Notes under the pieces: model-generated | The model's input: only the letters and a program-made list of their open reading frames with translations | Database searches by the model: none | Told to the model about the DNA's origin: nothing | Made by a program: the position numbers and the translations under genes | Shown: piece after piece, positions 9,220 through 18,511 of the stretch | Layout: each line of letters begins with the position of its first letter | Position numbering within the stretch: position 1 is the first letter of the stretch | Source of the DNA: an uncultured Collinsella sp. | GTDB taxonomy: Bacteria > Actinomycetota > Coriobacteriia > Coriobacteriales > Coriobacteriaceae | Assembly (NCBI GenBank): GCA_900548365.1 | Contig: URKM01000004.1 | Coordinates: 22,088-86,087 of the forward strand | Length of the DNA: 64,000 nt | Reading direction: 5' to 3'

Positions 9220-9966
9220 TCATCGCCCCAGCAGAAACTCAAGGGAGCGAAGGCGCGCATCGAGATGCGTCGCAGCCCACGCATGGCAGAGGGAAAGCAG
9301 CAACGAGGACTGGGAGAGCGAGGCCTCGTGAGCAGCCAGCTCGTCGAACCGAAGCGATATCAGGGCGCGCAGCCATTGAATGGTCGCGTCGTCGACCGGC
9401 TCGGCACCGGAGACGGAGGAAGCGCAGGATGCGCAAAGAAGCCCGCCCGCCTGAGCCGAAAAGTACGATAACGCGGGGTCCCCGCAGGAGACGCACGAAG
9501 AATAATCCGGTCGGTATCCGATATGCGCGAGGACCTTGAAGGAGTATGCAGCGACCACGATGTCGCGATGAGCTTGATCGCCGAGCGCGCCGAGGACCTC
9601 GAACGCACGCGAGGTGATATCGAAGATGAAGGGATCCGCCACATCTTCGAAGCAGCAATGCTTCGCCACTTCGGCGATAGCCGAACCCGCCATCAGCGAT
9701 TCATATCCGGGGTGCACCCCGACCGGAGCGGACAAGAGCTCCGCCTGGGACACGAGATCCAAGCTTCGGCCCCGTGACAGGAGAAGATCGACCGTATTGA
9801 GGAGCTCGCACCTCCCGGCGAGTCTGGAACCGGGCTTGCGGGCGCCCTTGGCGACGGCCTGGACCCTGCTCCCCTGTTCGGTGAGAAGCGTCAAGATCAG
9901 ATCGGTTTCCTTCAGCTTGGTCTTGTCGAGGACGATGCAGGTGGTGCGATATGTTCGAGAACCCAT
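9220..9966 (-). CDS. recO: DNA repair protein RecO
   Basis: A 248-residue mediator that with RecR loads RecA at gaps. The N-terminal OB-fold begins YRTTCIVLDKTKLKETDLIL and continues KGARKPGSRLAGRCELL; a zinc-binding pair is visible as CVSCG and CASC around residues 160-185. Length and start (ATG 9966, MGSRTYRTT) fit the family. It follows era by 9 nt, the widespread era-recO order, and is the last gene of the long dnaJ2-to-recO run. Confidence 0.95.
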   Translation of the reverse strand: MGSRTYRTTCIVLDKTKLKETDLILTLLTEQGSRVQAVAKGARKPGSRLAGRCELLNTVDLLLSRGRSLDLVSQAELLSAPVGVHPGYESLMAGSAIAEVAKHCCFEDVADPFIFDITSRAFEVLGALGDQAHRDIVVAAYSFKVLAHIGYRPDYSSCVSCGDPALSYFSAQAGGLLCASCASSVSGAEPVDDATIQWLRALISLRFDELAAHEASLSQSSLLLSLCHAWAATHLDARLRSLEFLLGR

Positions 9967-9975
9967 AAGGGAGGG

Positions 9976-10968
9976 CTACTCCTCGGCGCTGTAACCGAAG
10001 CGCCTGATCTGGCCCTGGTCCTCACGCCAGCCCGCTTTCACGCGCACATCGAGCGCGAGGTACACCCGGCAACCGAAGATGCGCTCGATGTCCGCACGCG
10101 CCTCGGTGCCGATGCGCTTGACCATCTCCCCGCGCTTGCCGACCAGAATGCCCTTCTGCCCTTCGCGCTCGACATAGATGGTCGCATGCACGCGCAGCAG
10201 ATCGCGCTTGAACTCGAGGTCGTCGCACAGGACGCCCACGGCATGGGGTATCTCCTCGCGCGTATGAAGCAGGACCTTTTCACGAACAAACTCGGATACG
10301 AGCGTTTCATCACTCGCATCGCACTTCATGTCATCGGGGAACCATCGAGGCCCCTCGGGAAGATATGATGCGACGACGGAGACGAAGGTATCCACATTGA
10401 AGCCCTCGGTCGATGAAAGCACGATCTCATCATCGAAATCCACGAGCTTGCGCGCCGCCTCGAGCTGGGCGAGCATCTGCTCCGGCTTCACCAGATCAGC
10501 TTTGGAGAGCACGAGGATCTTACGCGCCTTCGAGTTTGAAACATGACGGGCGACCCACTCGTCACCTCGTCCGATCGGAGCGCCCGCATCGATGAGGAAT
10601 GCGACCACGTCGACGTCGTTGATTTCGGACAGCGCGCTCTTGTTAAGCTCGGTTCCCAGGGAATCCTTCGGCTTATGGAGACCGGGGGTGTCGACGATGA
10701 CGATCTGGCAATCATCCCTGTTGATAACCGCTCGCATGCGACGACGCGTCGTCTGGGCGACCGGCGAGGTGATTGCGACCTTTTCGCCGAAGCAGGCGTT
10801 GAGCAGGGTCGACTTTCCAGCATTGGGACGCCCTACCAAGGCGACGAATCCGCTGCGAAACCCTTCGGGAGCTCCCGAAGCACCGCAGTCGAGAGATGCC
10901 TCTTCTCGTTCGAGCATGGCATCCAGCTCATCATCGCTCAGATCGGCGAACGGATCGAAGTCAGTCAT
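9976..10968 (-). CDS. era: GTPase Era
   Basis: A 330-residue GTPase that binds the 3' end of 16S rRNA and assists 30S assembly. G1 is GRPNAGKS at 46-53, G3 DTPGLHKPKDSLG, G4 SKAD, and the C-terminal KH domain contains GQKGILVGKRGEMVKRIG. The first 40 residues are an acidic extension (FADLSDDELDAMLEREEAS) absent from most Era proteins; no alternative start removes it without losing the G1 region context. It starts 9 nt after dgkA and precedes recO, beside ybeY and dgkA, a common bacterial grouping. Confidence 0.97.
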   Translation of the reverse strand: MTDFDPFADLSDDELDAMLEREEASLDCGASGAPEGFRSGFVALVGRPNAGKSTLLNACFGEKVAITSPVAQTTRRRMRAVINRDDCQIVIVDTPGLHKPKDSLGTELNKSALSEINDVDVVAFLIDAGAPIGRGDEWVARHVSNSKARKILVLSKADLVKPEQMLAQLEAARKLVDFDDEIVLSSTEGFNVDTFVSVVASYLPEGPRWFPDDMKCDASDETLVSEFVREKVLLHTREEIPHAVGVLCDDLEFKRDLLRVHATIYVEREGQKGILVGKRGEMVKRIGTEARADIERIFGCRVYLALDVRVKAGWREDQGQIRRFGYSAEE

Positions 10969-10977
10969 GAAAGCCCC

Positions 10978-11355
10978 CTAAAGAACGCCCAATACGTTCA
11001 GAAAAACGATGCAGCCGACGACGGCGGCAGTAATGGATAGGACGTACACGCTCGCGGCCGCGATATCTTTCGCGCGCTTGGCCAAGGGATGGAGCTCTTG
11101 CGTCGCAAGGTCGACGATCGTCTCCATGGCTGTGTTGCACAGCTCGGCGAAGATAACCAAGCCGCAGCAGATCACGATCAGGCACCAGGAGACGGGATCC
11201 AACCCGACAAGAGCGCCGGCGACGACCGTGATGGCGCCGAGCAGGAGCATTACGTTGATATTCCGCTCGGTCTTGACAGCCGTGACAAGCCCTTCGAGAG
11301 CATACCGAAAGGACTGGAAGAACGTGGGATGGTCGCTATTGGAGCCGGGAATCAT
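10978..11355 (-). CDS. dgkA: Diacylglycerol/undecaprenol kinase family protein
   Basis: A 125-residue integral membrane kinase. Gram-positive members phosphorylate undecaprenol rather than diacylglycerol, recycling the lipid carrier for wall synthesis. FRYALEGLVTAVKTERNINV and the active-site motif ELCNTAMETIVDL are visible, with three membrane helices (about 35-52, 57-75, 104-123). The sequence ends in the third helix. Position between ybeY and era matches the usual ybeY-dgkA-era order. Confidence 0.93.
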   Translation of the reverse strand: MIPGSNSDHPTFFQSFRYALEGLVTAVKTERNINVMLLLGAITVVAGALVGLDPVSWCLIVICCGLVIFAELCNTAMETIVDLATQELHPLAKRAKDIAAASVYVLSITAAVVGCIVFLNVLGVL

Positions 11356-11414
11356 CGTGGCGTCTCCTCATGATGCGCGGCGGACGACGCGCCTGCGTGC
11401 GGGTGAACTGGTTG

Positions 11415-11924
11415 CTAGTCATTACTATGGCTGGTCGTGGGCCCGATGGCAACCATATCGGGATCATCGCCGCGCTGCACGGCCAAATCCCTCAAAATCT
11501 CTAGCTCGCGTGCCTCCATCGATCGGGCCTCCTCGGGATCGATGTGGTCGAAACCGAGGAGATGGCAGACGCCGTGAACGAGCATCAACCGGAATTCCGC
11601 TGCAAACGAGTTGTTGAACTCGGGGGCCTGCGCTTCGATAACCGAGGGGCACAAGATCACATCGCCGAGCTCCACGGGCTCATCCGCAGGAATCGTCTCG
11701 TCGTCCAGAGCGTCGCACTCGAACGAGAGGACGTCGGTAGGCGCATCGATGCCGCGCCATGAAGCGTTGAGCCGGCGAATCGCCTCCGAGTCGACGATGG
11801 ACACGCTCACATTGCAGGGCCGCTCGACCCCATCGGCGGCCAGGACCGCCTCGACCACAACGCGTATCTCCTCATCCGAGATGGGGACGGCGAGACGCCC
11901 CTCGTTGTTGATCATTACATCCAT
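11415..11924 (-). CDS. ybeY: Endoribonuclease YbeY (rRNA maturation factor)
   Basis: A 169-residue single-domain zinc RNase needed for 16S 3'-end maturation and ribosome quality control. The zinc motif HGVCHLLGFDH is at 117-127, and PTDVLSFECD is also conserved. I start at ATG 11924 (MDVMINNEG), with AAAGG 9 nt upstream; the frame stays open to 12131 but that part overlaps phoH and is not conserved. It follows phoH by 37 nt, an almost universal pairing. Confidence 0.96.
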   Translation of the reverse strand: MDVMINNEGRLAVPISDEEIRVVVEAVLAADGVERPCNVSVSIVDSEAIRRLNASWRGIDAPTDVLSFECDALDDETIPADEPVELGDVILCPSVIEAQAPEFNNSFAAEFRLMLVHGVCHLLGFDHIDPEEARSMEARELEILRDLAVQRGDDPDMVAIGPTTSHSND

Positions 11925-11961
11925 GGTGGAGTACCTTTCGCTACACGGCCCCGAACACTCG

Positions 11962-12906
11962 CTACCGAGCCTCGTACGCCTCATAAGCCTCGACGATCTT
12001 GCCAACAAGCGAATGCCGGACGACGTCGGTGCTTCCGAGATGGATAAACGCGATATCGTCGACGCCGCCGAGAATGTGCTCGATATCCGTGAGCCCCGCT
12101 CGCTTCCCCGGAAGGTCGCGCTGGCTCGCATCGCCCGTCACGATGAATTTGGAATTGAATCCCAGTCGCGTCAAGAACATCTTCATCTGCTCGGGCGTCG
12201 TATTTTGAGCCTCATCAAGGATGACGAAGGCATCGTTTAGCGTACGGCCCCTCATATATGCGAGGGGCGCGATCTCGATCTGCCCCTTGTCGATGTAGTC
12301 GTTCGCCTTCTCGGCATCGACAAGGTCGTAGAGCGCATCGAGCAGAGGGCGGACGTAAGGATCGACCTTCTCCTCAAGGGTTCCCGGCAGAAAGCCGAGG
12401 TTTTCGCCGGCTTCGACAACCGGTCGGGTCAGGACGATGCGGCCGATCTCCCGCCGCCTAAGCGCGGCGACGGCGACCGCCATGGCAAGGTAGGTTTTGC
12501 CGGTACCCGCAGGACCGAGGCAGAAGGTGATCGTATGGCGCCGTATCGCCTCGAGATAGCGCTGCTGCCCGGAGGTGCGCGCCCGAACGGATCGTCCACG
12601 ATGCGTCAGCAGCACATCACCCGAGGCCACCGCCTTGCTCGTAGATCGCGCTTCGTCGACGAGCCTCGCCGCATCCTCAGAAGAGGGGACGCGGCCGTGC
12701 TGCACGAGGTCGAACAGCGCATGGAGAACCTGGACGGCCGTCTCGACGTCCAAGCTCGGCCCCGACACCTTAATAGTCGATCCGCGGAGGACGAGGGACA
12801 CGCCTGCGCGTTGCTCCAAGGAGCGCAGCACGCAATCAGAGGGACCCGCGAGCCTCGAAGCGTCGACGTGCTCGGGCAGGTTGATTCGCAAAGAAGCGGT
12901 ATCCAT
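11962..12906 (-). CDS. phoH: PhoH family protein (PhoH-like ATPase)
   Basis: A 314-residue cytoplasmic ATPase or RNA helicase-like protein functionally linked to YbeY and RNA quality control. The Walker A motif GPAGTGKT is at 131-138; later motifs include LTRPVVEAGENLGFLPG and FVILDEAQNTTPEQMKMFLTR (Walker B). An N-terminal KH-like region covers about 1-85. I choose ATG 12906 (MDTASLRINL) because GGGAGG sits 4 nt upstream; an ATG at 12921 would overlap the mtaB stop. It is coupled to mtaB upstream and ybeY downstream. Confidence 0.95.
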   Translation of the reverse strand: MDTASLRINLPEHVDASRLAGPSDCVLRSLEQRAGVSLVLRGSTIKVSGPSLDVETAVQVLHALFDLVQHGRVPSSEDAARLVDEARSTSKAVASGDVLLTHRGRSVRARTSGQQRYLEAIRRHTITFCLGPAGTGKTYLAMAVAVAALRRREIGRIVLTRPVVEAGENLGFLPGTLEEKVDPYVRPLLDALYDLVDAEKANDYIDKGQIEIAPLAYMRGRTLNDAFVILDEAQNTTPEQMKMFLTRLGFNSKFIVTGDASQRDLPGKRAGLTDIEHILGGVDDIAFIHLGSTDVVRHSLVGKIVEAYEAYEAR

Positions 12907-12917
12907 GAGACCTCCCA

Positions 12918-14189
12918 TCACCTATCGCAGAGATGACCGTGCAGCACGCCGTCTCGATCCACGTCGTCGATAGCCACCCGCGCGAGCGAACCAGCTGAAA
13001 GCTCGCAGGGGCCATCGATCTCGACGTGATGGAACGATGCGAGCGTCCCCGCGTGCCCAGATTCGAGCACGCATGTTTCCACAGAGCCCACGCGACGCCT
13101 GCTGTCTTCAAGCGCGAGCTCAGAAGCAAGCGCGCGCATCCGCGCCGACCGACGAGCCATGACGGAGGGAGGCACCTGGTCGCGCGCAGCGGCGGCAGGG
13201 GTGCCGGGACGCTTGCTGTACCGAAAAACATGCATGCGCGAGAAGCCCGCGGCACGGCACGTCTCCAAGGACTCCTCGAACTCCTCCTCGGTTTCGCCGG
13301 GGAAGCCGACGATGATGTCGCAAGAAAGCGAGACAGATGGCACCGATCGACGAATGTCATGAACGAGCCCGAGAAAATCACCCGAGGTATAGGGACGTGC
13401 CATGCGGCGGAGGGTCGAGTCGCAACCGGACTGCAGGGGAAGGTGCAGAAACGGCGCGATACGCGAGGAGGACGCCATGCAATCGATCAACGGACGCGAT
13501 ACATCCATGGGCTCTATCGAGCTGAGACGAATCTGCGGAATAGAGGTCTCCGCGAGCAATCGCTCCACGAGGCCGTCGATCCCGATGGACGACCCTCCGT
13601 CGACGGAGCAATAGGCGCCGAGGTTCACGCCCGTGAGAACGATTTCGGGAACGCCCGCCTCCGCAGCGGAGCGCACCTGGCCCACGACGTCGCCGACGGG
13701 AACGGAGCGCTCCGGGCCGCGCGCCTTCCATACGATGCAATAGGTGCACCGATGGTTGCAGCCATCCTGTATCTTGACGCCAAGACGCGATCGACCCAAA
13801 AGATCGATAAAGCCATGGCCCTCGACATCATCCGACGCGCACCCGCAATCCGGCAAGAGCTCTTCCACCCGGCGCGGCACATCGAGCTTAGAGGGCTCGA
13901 CGACGACGCGGTCCGAAAGCGCAGCGATGGCGTCGGGATTCAGGTTGACGGCGCATCCGGTCGCGACGACCATAGGAGCCAAGGGCATCTTCAGGGCATG
14001 GCGAACCGCTTTGCGCGTCTTCGACTCCGCTTCGCCCGTAACGGCGCACGTGTTGATCACGATGACGTCCGCGTCCCGCTCGTCTACCAATTCGAACCCC
14101 GCGCGATGGAGCTCCGCTATAAAGCGATCGGACTCCACACGGTTTACCCTACAGCCGAGATTAACAACGGCTACGCGCTTATCGCCCAC
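12918..14189 (-). CDS. mtaB: tRNA t6A37 methylthiotransferase MtaB
   Basis: A 423-residue radical-SAM methylthiotransferase that converts t6A37 to ms2t6A37 in tRNAs decoding ANN codons. The N-terminal domain supplies Cys13, Cys48 and Cys79 for the second cluster; the radical-SAM motif CNHRCTYC has Cys144, Cys148 and Cys151. LGCRVNRVESD and VILTGVNLGAYC favour MtaB over MiaB. The C-terminal TRAM-like part is short. The ATG at 14189 follows the dnaJ stop by 11 nt. The dnaJ-mtaB-phoH-ybeY neighbourhood is seen in many Gram-positive bacteria. Confidence 0.93.
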   Translation of the reverse strand: MGDKRVAVVNLGCRVNRVESDRFIAELHRAGFELVDERDADVIVINTCAVTGEAESKTRKAVRHALKMPLAPMVVATGCAVNLNPDAIAALSDRVVVEPSKLDVPRRVEELLPDCGCASDDVEGHGFIDLLGRSRLGVKIQDGCNHRCTYCIVWKARGPERSVPVGDVVGQVRSAAEAGVPEIVLTGVNLGAYCSVDGGSSIGIDGLVERLLAETSIPQIRLSSIEPMDVSRPLIDCMASSSRIAPFLHLPLQSGCDSTLRRMARPYTSGDFLGLVHDIRRSVPSVSLSCDIIVGFPGETEEEFEESLETCRAAGFSRMHVFRYSKRPGTPAAAARDQVPPSVMARRSARMRALASELALEDSRRRVGSVETCVLESGHAGTLASFHHVEIDGPCELSAGSLARVAIDDVDRDGVLHGHLCDR

Positions 14190-14200
14190 GTCACCCCAGC

Positions 14201-15343
14201 CTAATCGAGAATGTCGTCGATAGCGTCGCGGATACGGGCCCCGACGCCCCGATGCTTGTCGTATTGCTCATCCACGACCTCCTCGTAGCGCTCGAGCAGT
14301 TCGCGCGCCTCCGACGAGAGCTTTTCGGGGATGACGATGGCGATGCGAGCGATGAGCCTGCCGCGGCCCTCGCGACCCATGCGCGGCATACCGAATCCTT
14401 CGACAACGACGGTCTCCCCATATTGGGTTCCCGCGGGAACCTTGATTTGAACCTCTTCGCCCTCGAGGATGCCGGCAATCGACACGGTGCAGCCCAAAGC
14501 AGCCTGGACCATGGAGACGCTCACCTCGGTATACAGGTCGTCGGCGTGACGCTGGAACCGCTCGTGCTCCGCAACCTGGATGGTAACCAGCAGGTTACCG
14601 GCTTCGGCACCGCGATAGCCCGCCTCGCCGTAACCCGCGACGCGCAGCTGGCGACCCGTCGCGACGCCGGCGGGAATTTGCAGATCGAGACGCTCGTGGG
14701 TCGGCGTGCGGCCCTGGCCTTCGCACATCTCGCACGGATGGTCGATGACCGTGCCCTCGCCCTGGCAATCGGGACAGGGAGCGGACGATTGAACGTCTCC
14801 GAAGATGGAGCGCTTGTAGGTCGTGACAAAACCAGATCCATGGCAATGCGGGCACTGCTGCTCGGTAGCCCCCTCGGAACGGCCCGTGCCCTGGCAATCC
14901 TCGCAAGGCGCGAGACGATCGTAGCTGATGGTCTTCGTGCAGCCGACGGCGGCTTCCTCAAGCGTCACGGTGAGGGATATCGCCATGTCGCGGCCCTGCC
15001 TGCGGGCGGCGGAATTTCGAGCGCCACCCCTGGAACCGCCGAAGAACGAGGAGAATATATCGTCCATGCCCATGCTGCCGAAGATATCGGAGATATCGAC
15101 GTAGCCGGAGCCCATGCCCGGACCGTCGGCGGAGCCGAAGCGATCGTAGTTGGCGCGCTTCTGCTCATCAGAAAGCACAGAATACGCCTCATTGACCTCT
15201 TTGAAGAGTTCCTCGGCATTCGGATCGTCAGAAACGTCGGGATGAACCTCCCGTGCCTTTTTCAAGAAAGCCCGTTTGATCGTGCGCTGATCGGCGTCGC
15301 GCTCAACGCCGAGAACCTCGTAAAAATCTCTCTTACCCGACAC
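14201..15343 (-). CDS. dnaJ: Chaperone protein DnaJ
   Basis: A 380-residue type I J-protein that stimulates DnaK ATPase. J domain 1-70 with HPD at 34-36; G/F-rich linker; four CxxCxGxG-type repeats (CEDCQGTG, CPHCHGSG, CPDCQGEG, CEMCEGQG) at about 147-210; and two C-terminal substrate-binding domains (DLQIPAGVATGRQLRVAGYG, VQIKVPAGTQYG). Full length. It lies 84 nt after a second DnaJ-like gene, so the strain has two adjacent J-proteins. No hrcA, grpE or dnaK is nearby and I saw no CIRCE or HAIR element. Confidence 0.97.
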   Translation of the reverse strand: MSGKRDFYEVLGVERDADQRTIKRAFLKKAREVHPDVSDDPNAEELFKEVNEAYSVLSDEQKRANYDRFGSADGPGMGSGYVDISDIFGSMGMDDIFSSFFGGSRGGARNSAARRQGRDMAISLTVTLEEAAVGCTKTISYDRLAPCEDCQGTGRSEGATEQQCPHCHGSGFVTTYKRSIFGDVQSSAPCPDCQGEGTVIDHPCEMCEGQGRTPTHERLDLQIPAGVATGRQLRVAGYGEAGYRGAEAGNLLVTIQVAEHERFQRHADDLYTEVSVSMVQAALGCTVSIAGILEGEEVQIKVPAGTQYGETVVVEGFGMPRMGREGRGRLIARIAIVIPEKLSSEARELLERYEEVVDEQYDKHRGVGARIRDAIDDILD

Positions 15344-15427
15344 GCTAGAACATCCTCCTCGTGCATTTCATTCATTCGCCGGCGACCCGACGCTCACCAT
15401 TATGCCCCCAAGTGGCAAATGCAATCA

Positions 15428-16522
15428 CTACATCATACGATAGGGACTGAGGAACAATCCCTGCGTGCAGCTGGTGAACCAGACGGACAGCAGGGCGAAG
15501 AACAATCCATTCATCGCGCCGTTGATCAAAACCATGCCCCCGCGCTTCCACCATAGAAGCGAGCGATGCAGGGGGTCGTCGGTCGCGATGGCGAAGATGC
15601 CGAACGCAAGGGGAACGAGGCACAAGACGGCAAAGAGCGAGAAGACGCCCGAAATAGCCGAAAGCACGAGGAAGGGAAGGACGAGTCCGATGGTGTAGAA
15701 ACCGGAACTCGCGCGCTGCTCGAGGCGTTCGGCGGCAACGTGCGCGCGACCGACGAGATCGCCGGCGGAGGCTCCGTTGGTACCGGCATGCCCCATACCC
15801 TTTATGCGGATGACATCGCCGTCATGGGTTCCAGCGGGAAACTCGATGACTTGCTCCGAAGTGACGGCGACGCGGCCGGATGCCCCGCAGACCGTACAAG
15901 GATCGGCGACGACCTTGCCGGAGCCGCCGCATTCGGGACACACCATCTGAACGGATCCCATGCCGAAGAGGGACGACATATCCACGCCGATAGAACCCGT
16001 GCCACCGCACGTGGGGCACGTCCTGGCATGCTCGCTCGAAACCGAACCGGAGCCGTGGCAATGCTCGCACGACTGGTAGCGACGGTACGTGACCACTCGG
16101 CGGGCGCCGTCACGGGATTGCTCGCGCGTAAGGTCAACGTCGACGACGACGTCGGCGCCGGCTTCGGGATTATAGGCAGAGCTGGAACGACGCCTTCCGA
16201 ATCCGGCTGCGTCGAACGGGAAGCCGCTGAACGGAAAACCGCTGAATCCCCCATAGCCTCCCCCCGTAGCAGCCGTGGGGGCAGCACCGGCATATGGGTT
16301 TCCCGAGCGCATGGCGTCATACCGAGCGCGCTTCTGCTCGTCCGACAAAACGGCATACGCCTCTGACACCTCTTTGAAGCGCTCCTCGGCATCGGGCTCC
16401 TTGTTGATGTCGGGGTGCAGCTTGCGCGCCTTCTGCTGGAACGCCTTCTGGATCTCCTTAGCGGAAGCATCCTTCTCCACGCCAAGGATCGCGTAGTAGT
16501 CTTTGTCGTTCATTCCTGCCAT
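15428..16522 (-). CDS. Membrane-anchored DnaJ-like protein
   Basis: A 364-residue J-protein with an unusual end. The J domain has HPD at 36-38; a Gly/Phe-rich linker (about 78-110) follows; four cysteine pairs (152/155, 169/172, 195/198, 209/212) form the DnaJ zinc finger; then a short start of the first C-terminal domain ([20 protein letters not shown]). From about 270 the substrate-binding and dimerisation domains are replaced by three hydrophobic segments (about 275-295, 296-313, 329-349), predicting a membrane anchor with the J domain in the cytoplasm. The ATG at 16522 or the one at 16513 could be the start. A TATAAT at 16567-16572 makes it the likely first gene of the operon continuing to recO. 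Confidence 0.88.
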   Translation of the reverse strand: MAGMNDKDYYAILGVEKDASAKEIQKAFQQKARKLHPDINKEPDAEERFKEVSEAYAVLSDEQKRARYDAMRSGNPYAGAAPTAATGGGYGGFSGFPFSGFPFDAAGFGRRRSSSAYNPEAGADVVVDVDLTREQSRDGARRVVTYRRYQSCEHCHGSGSVSSEHARTCPTCGGTGSIGVDMSSLFGMGSVQMVCPECGGSGKVVADPCTVCGASGRVAVTSEQVIEFPAGTHDGDVIRIKGMGHAGTNGASAGDLVGRAHVAAERLEQRASSGFYTIGLVLPFLVLSAISGVFSLFAVLCLVPLAFGIFAIATDDPLHRSLLWWKRGGMVLINGAMNGLFFALLSVWFTSCTQGLFLSPYRMM

Positions 16523-16566
16523 ATGGCAAAAACTCTCCCCTGCTCACAGCTTACACAGTGGGAGAC

Positions 16567-16572
16567 ATTATA
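16567..16572 (-). promoter_or_regulatory. Probable -10 element for the dnaJ2-dnaJ operon
   Basis: A consensus TATAAT on the minus strand, about 45 nt upstream of the membrane DnaJ start. No good -35 is visible 16-18 nt further up, so an activator or weak -35 is possible. The rest of the 175-nt gap to the deaminase gene shows nothing else. Confidence 0.5.
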
Positions 16573-16697
16573 CCCATCGCGAAGGTTGCTGCGCGCTGGA
16601 TGAACTTCAACAGACGAGTTCCTATCGTTTTCCCATCAGCTTCAATGATCGCCATCAAAGGTCGTCAGGACGCGAAAGCATGAAGCGGGGGCCGCGA

Positions 16698-17189
16698 TCA
16701 CTCCGCCGCGCTACCCCATGGATCATCGAGAACGACCTGGCGGTACGTCACGCCGCAGCGCTCCAGAATATTCTTCGAAATGAGGTTGTCTTCCGTTCCG
16801 TCGTACTTGTCGTCAAGATAGACGACCTCGCCGACGCCCGCCTGAACAAGCGTCTTCGCACACTCATGGCAGGGGAACAACGTCACGTAGACCGTAGCAT
16901 GAGCCATATCCTTCAAGGAGCCGCGGTAGTTGAGAATCGCGTTCGCCTCGGCATGGATAACATAGTTGTGCTTGTCATGCAGGGGGTCGTCAGCGGTACC
17001 CCACGGAAAGTCATCGTCGTTCAACGCGGACGGCGTACCGTTGTAACCTACCGAGAGGATGCGGTTGTTCGTATCTGCGATGCAGGCTCCGACCTGGGTA
17101 TTCGGGTCCTTGCTACGCATGCTGGCGGCGACGGCGGCTCGCATAAAAAACTCATCCCAGCTGATGACATCCTCGCGCTTGCCCGGCAT
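16698..17189 (-). CDS. dCMP/deoxycytidylate deaminase family (ComEB-like)
   Basis: A 163-residue zinc deaminase predicted to convert dCMP to dUMP for thymidylate synthesis. The zinc site is HAE (79-81) and PCHEC (106-110), and WDEFFMRAAVAASMRSKDPN is characteristic of the dCMP deaminase/ComEB group. Start ATG 17189 (MPGKREDVIS) has GAAGGGG upstream; the frame is open further to 17486 without conservation. It stands alone, 170 nt after hemW and 175 nt before dnaJ2, on the same strand. In Bacillus the homologue comEB lies in the comE operon; here the comE genes are 8 kb away. Confidence 0.9.
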   Translation of the reverse strand: MPGKREDVISWDEFFMRAAVAASMRSKDPNTQVGACIADTNNRILSVGYNGTPSALNDDDFPWGTADDPLHDKHNYVIHAEANAILNYRGSLKDMAHATVYVTLFPCHECAKTLVQAGVGEVVYLDDKYDGTEDNLISKNILERCGVTYRQVVLDDPWGSAAE

Positions 17190-17359
17190 AGTGAAACCCC
17201 TTCCGTACGACTTTGGAAAAGCATGCCGCATTACAGACTCGGATGCAAGCGAAAAGCGGCGACGGCGAGCCGGGGCGGCGGCGCTACGAACACGAGGATT
17301 CTCGCCCGCGAACTCCAACGACCTCGCTAGACGGTCTCGAACGGACTCATAGCCCGGTT

Positions 17360-18487
17360 CTATGATGCCGAGGCGAGATCCCAAAATATTCCGAACAGCG
17401 CATTGCCCTCGAGCCATCCGATGCGCGTGGGCTCGAGATGACCCCCATGCCATGCGGCCAATCCGAGGGATACGGCACGCTTGCACGCCTCTTCGAGAGC
17501 GGCGCGCGGAATGTATCGCGAGGACCGCTCGAGGAGGTCGCGAGATACGCCCCGTGCCGTGCGGCAGGCTAGCATCAGGTCCTCGGCTGCCGCCTCTCGG
17601 GCGCTGAGGTGCTCGCGATCGAATTCCACGCCGGCATCGTCAAGCTGCACGAATCTGTCCCTTCCCGCCGCGCCGGCATCACTCATGCTTGCGGCGGAGC
17701 GGCCGAGGCCGAGATAGCTGGATCCCGTCCAATACGCCAGGTTATGACGGCAGATGCACGACGGGCGCGCATAACTCGCGACCTCATAGCGCGCAAACCC
17801 CTTTTCCGCGAGCCGTCGGGAAGCGAGCTCCATGCACTCGGCCTGGAAGTCCTCGTCGGGTAAATCGATCAGGCCATCGTCCACCATCCGCGCTAAGGGG
17901 GTTCCCTCCTCGAGCTGAAGCGGGTAGACGGATACGTGGTCAGGTGGAGCCGGCGCAGCGAGGATGGCATCGAGCGATGATCGGAAGGACGCGATAGTCT
18001 GCCCGGGAAGACCGCACATCAAATCGCAGGACGTCACGAAGTCGTTGGCCTTCGATAGTTGGAGCGCCCCGAGCGCCTCGTGGGCGGTGTGGATGCGACC
18101 GATCAACTCAAGTTCCCCGTCCACCAACGATTGGATGCCAAGCGAAATGCGCGAAACGCCCGCAGACCTCAATGCGCGGGCGATGTCGGCGGTAAACGAT
18201 TCGGGATTCGCCTCGACGGTGAACTCGACGGGAGAGCAGTAGCGCGCGACCGCCCGAACGAGCCTCTCAAGCGCAGGACCGGCGACGGTCGGCGTTCCGC
18301 CCCCGATGTACACCGTCTCAACGGCGTCGAGCTCGCCAGCCAAACCCCTTGCATCCACGAGTTCGATCAGCTGCTTGATATAAGCATCGACTTCCGAGCG
18401 ACCGGTGCAGGCGCGCGATTCGAAATCACAGTAGTAACAGCGAGCTTTGCAAAATGGAATATGCAGGTACAGGGCACCGTAAGACAT
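17360..18487 (-). CDS. hemW: HemW-like radical SAM heme chaperone
   Basis: A 375-residue radical-SAM protein of the HemW/HemN-like group. The cluster motif CKARCYYC has Cys13, Cys17 and Cys20, followed by VETVYIGGGTPT and VEANPES. HemW members bind heme and deliver it to haemoproteins rather than oxidise coproporphyrinogen; whether this organism uses heme is not shown here. ATG 18487 opens MSYGALYLHIPFCKA. It follows dusB by 24 nt in a lepA-dusB-hemW run; lepA-hemW adjacency is very common in Gram-positive bacteria. Confidence 0.92.
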   Translation of the reverse strand: MSYGALYLHIPFCKARCYYCDFESRACTGRSEVDAYIKQLIELVDARGLAGELDAVETVYIGGGTPTVAGPALERLVRAVARYCSPVEFTVEANPESFTADIARALRSAGVSRISLGIQSLVDGELELIGRIHTAHEALGALQLSKANDFVTSCDLMCGLPGQTIASFRSSLDAILAAPAPPDHVSVYPLQLEEGTPLARMVDDGLIDLPDEDFQAECMELASRRLAEKGFARYEVASYARPSCICRHNLAYWTGSSYLGLGRSAASMSDAGAAGRDRFVQLDDAGVEFDREHLSAREAAAEDLMLACRTARGVSRDLLERSSRYIPRAALEEACKRAVSLGLAAWHGGHLEPTRIGWLEGNALFGIFWDLASAS

Positions 18488-18511
18488 TCGTCGCTCCTCG
18501 ATGAGGGTGGA

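Noticed and set aside
15344..16700. CIRCE or HAIR heat-shock operators before the dnaJ genes
   Set aside because: I looked for TTAGCACTC-N9-GAGTGCTAA and CTTGAGT-N7-ACTCAAG and found neither.
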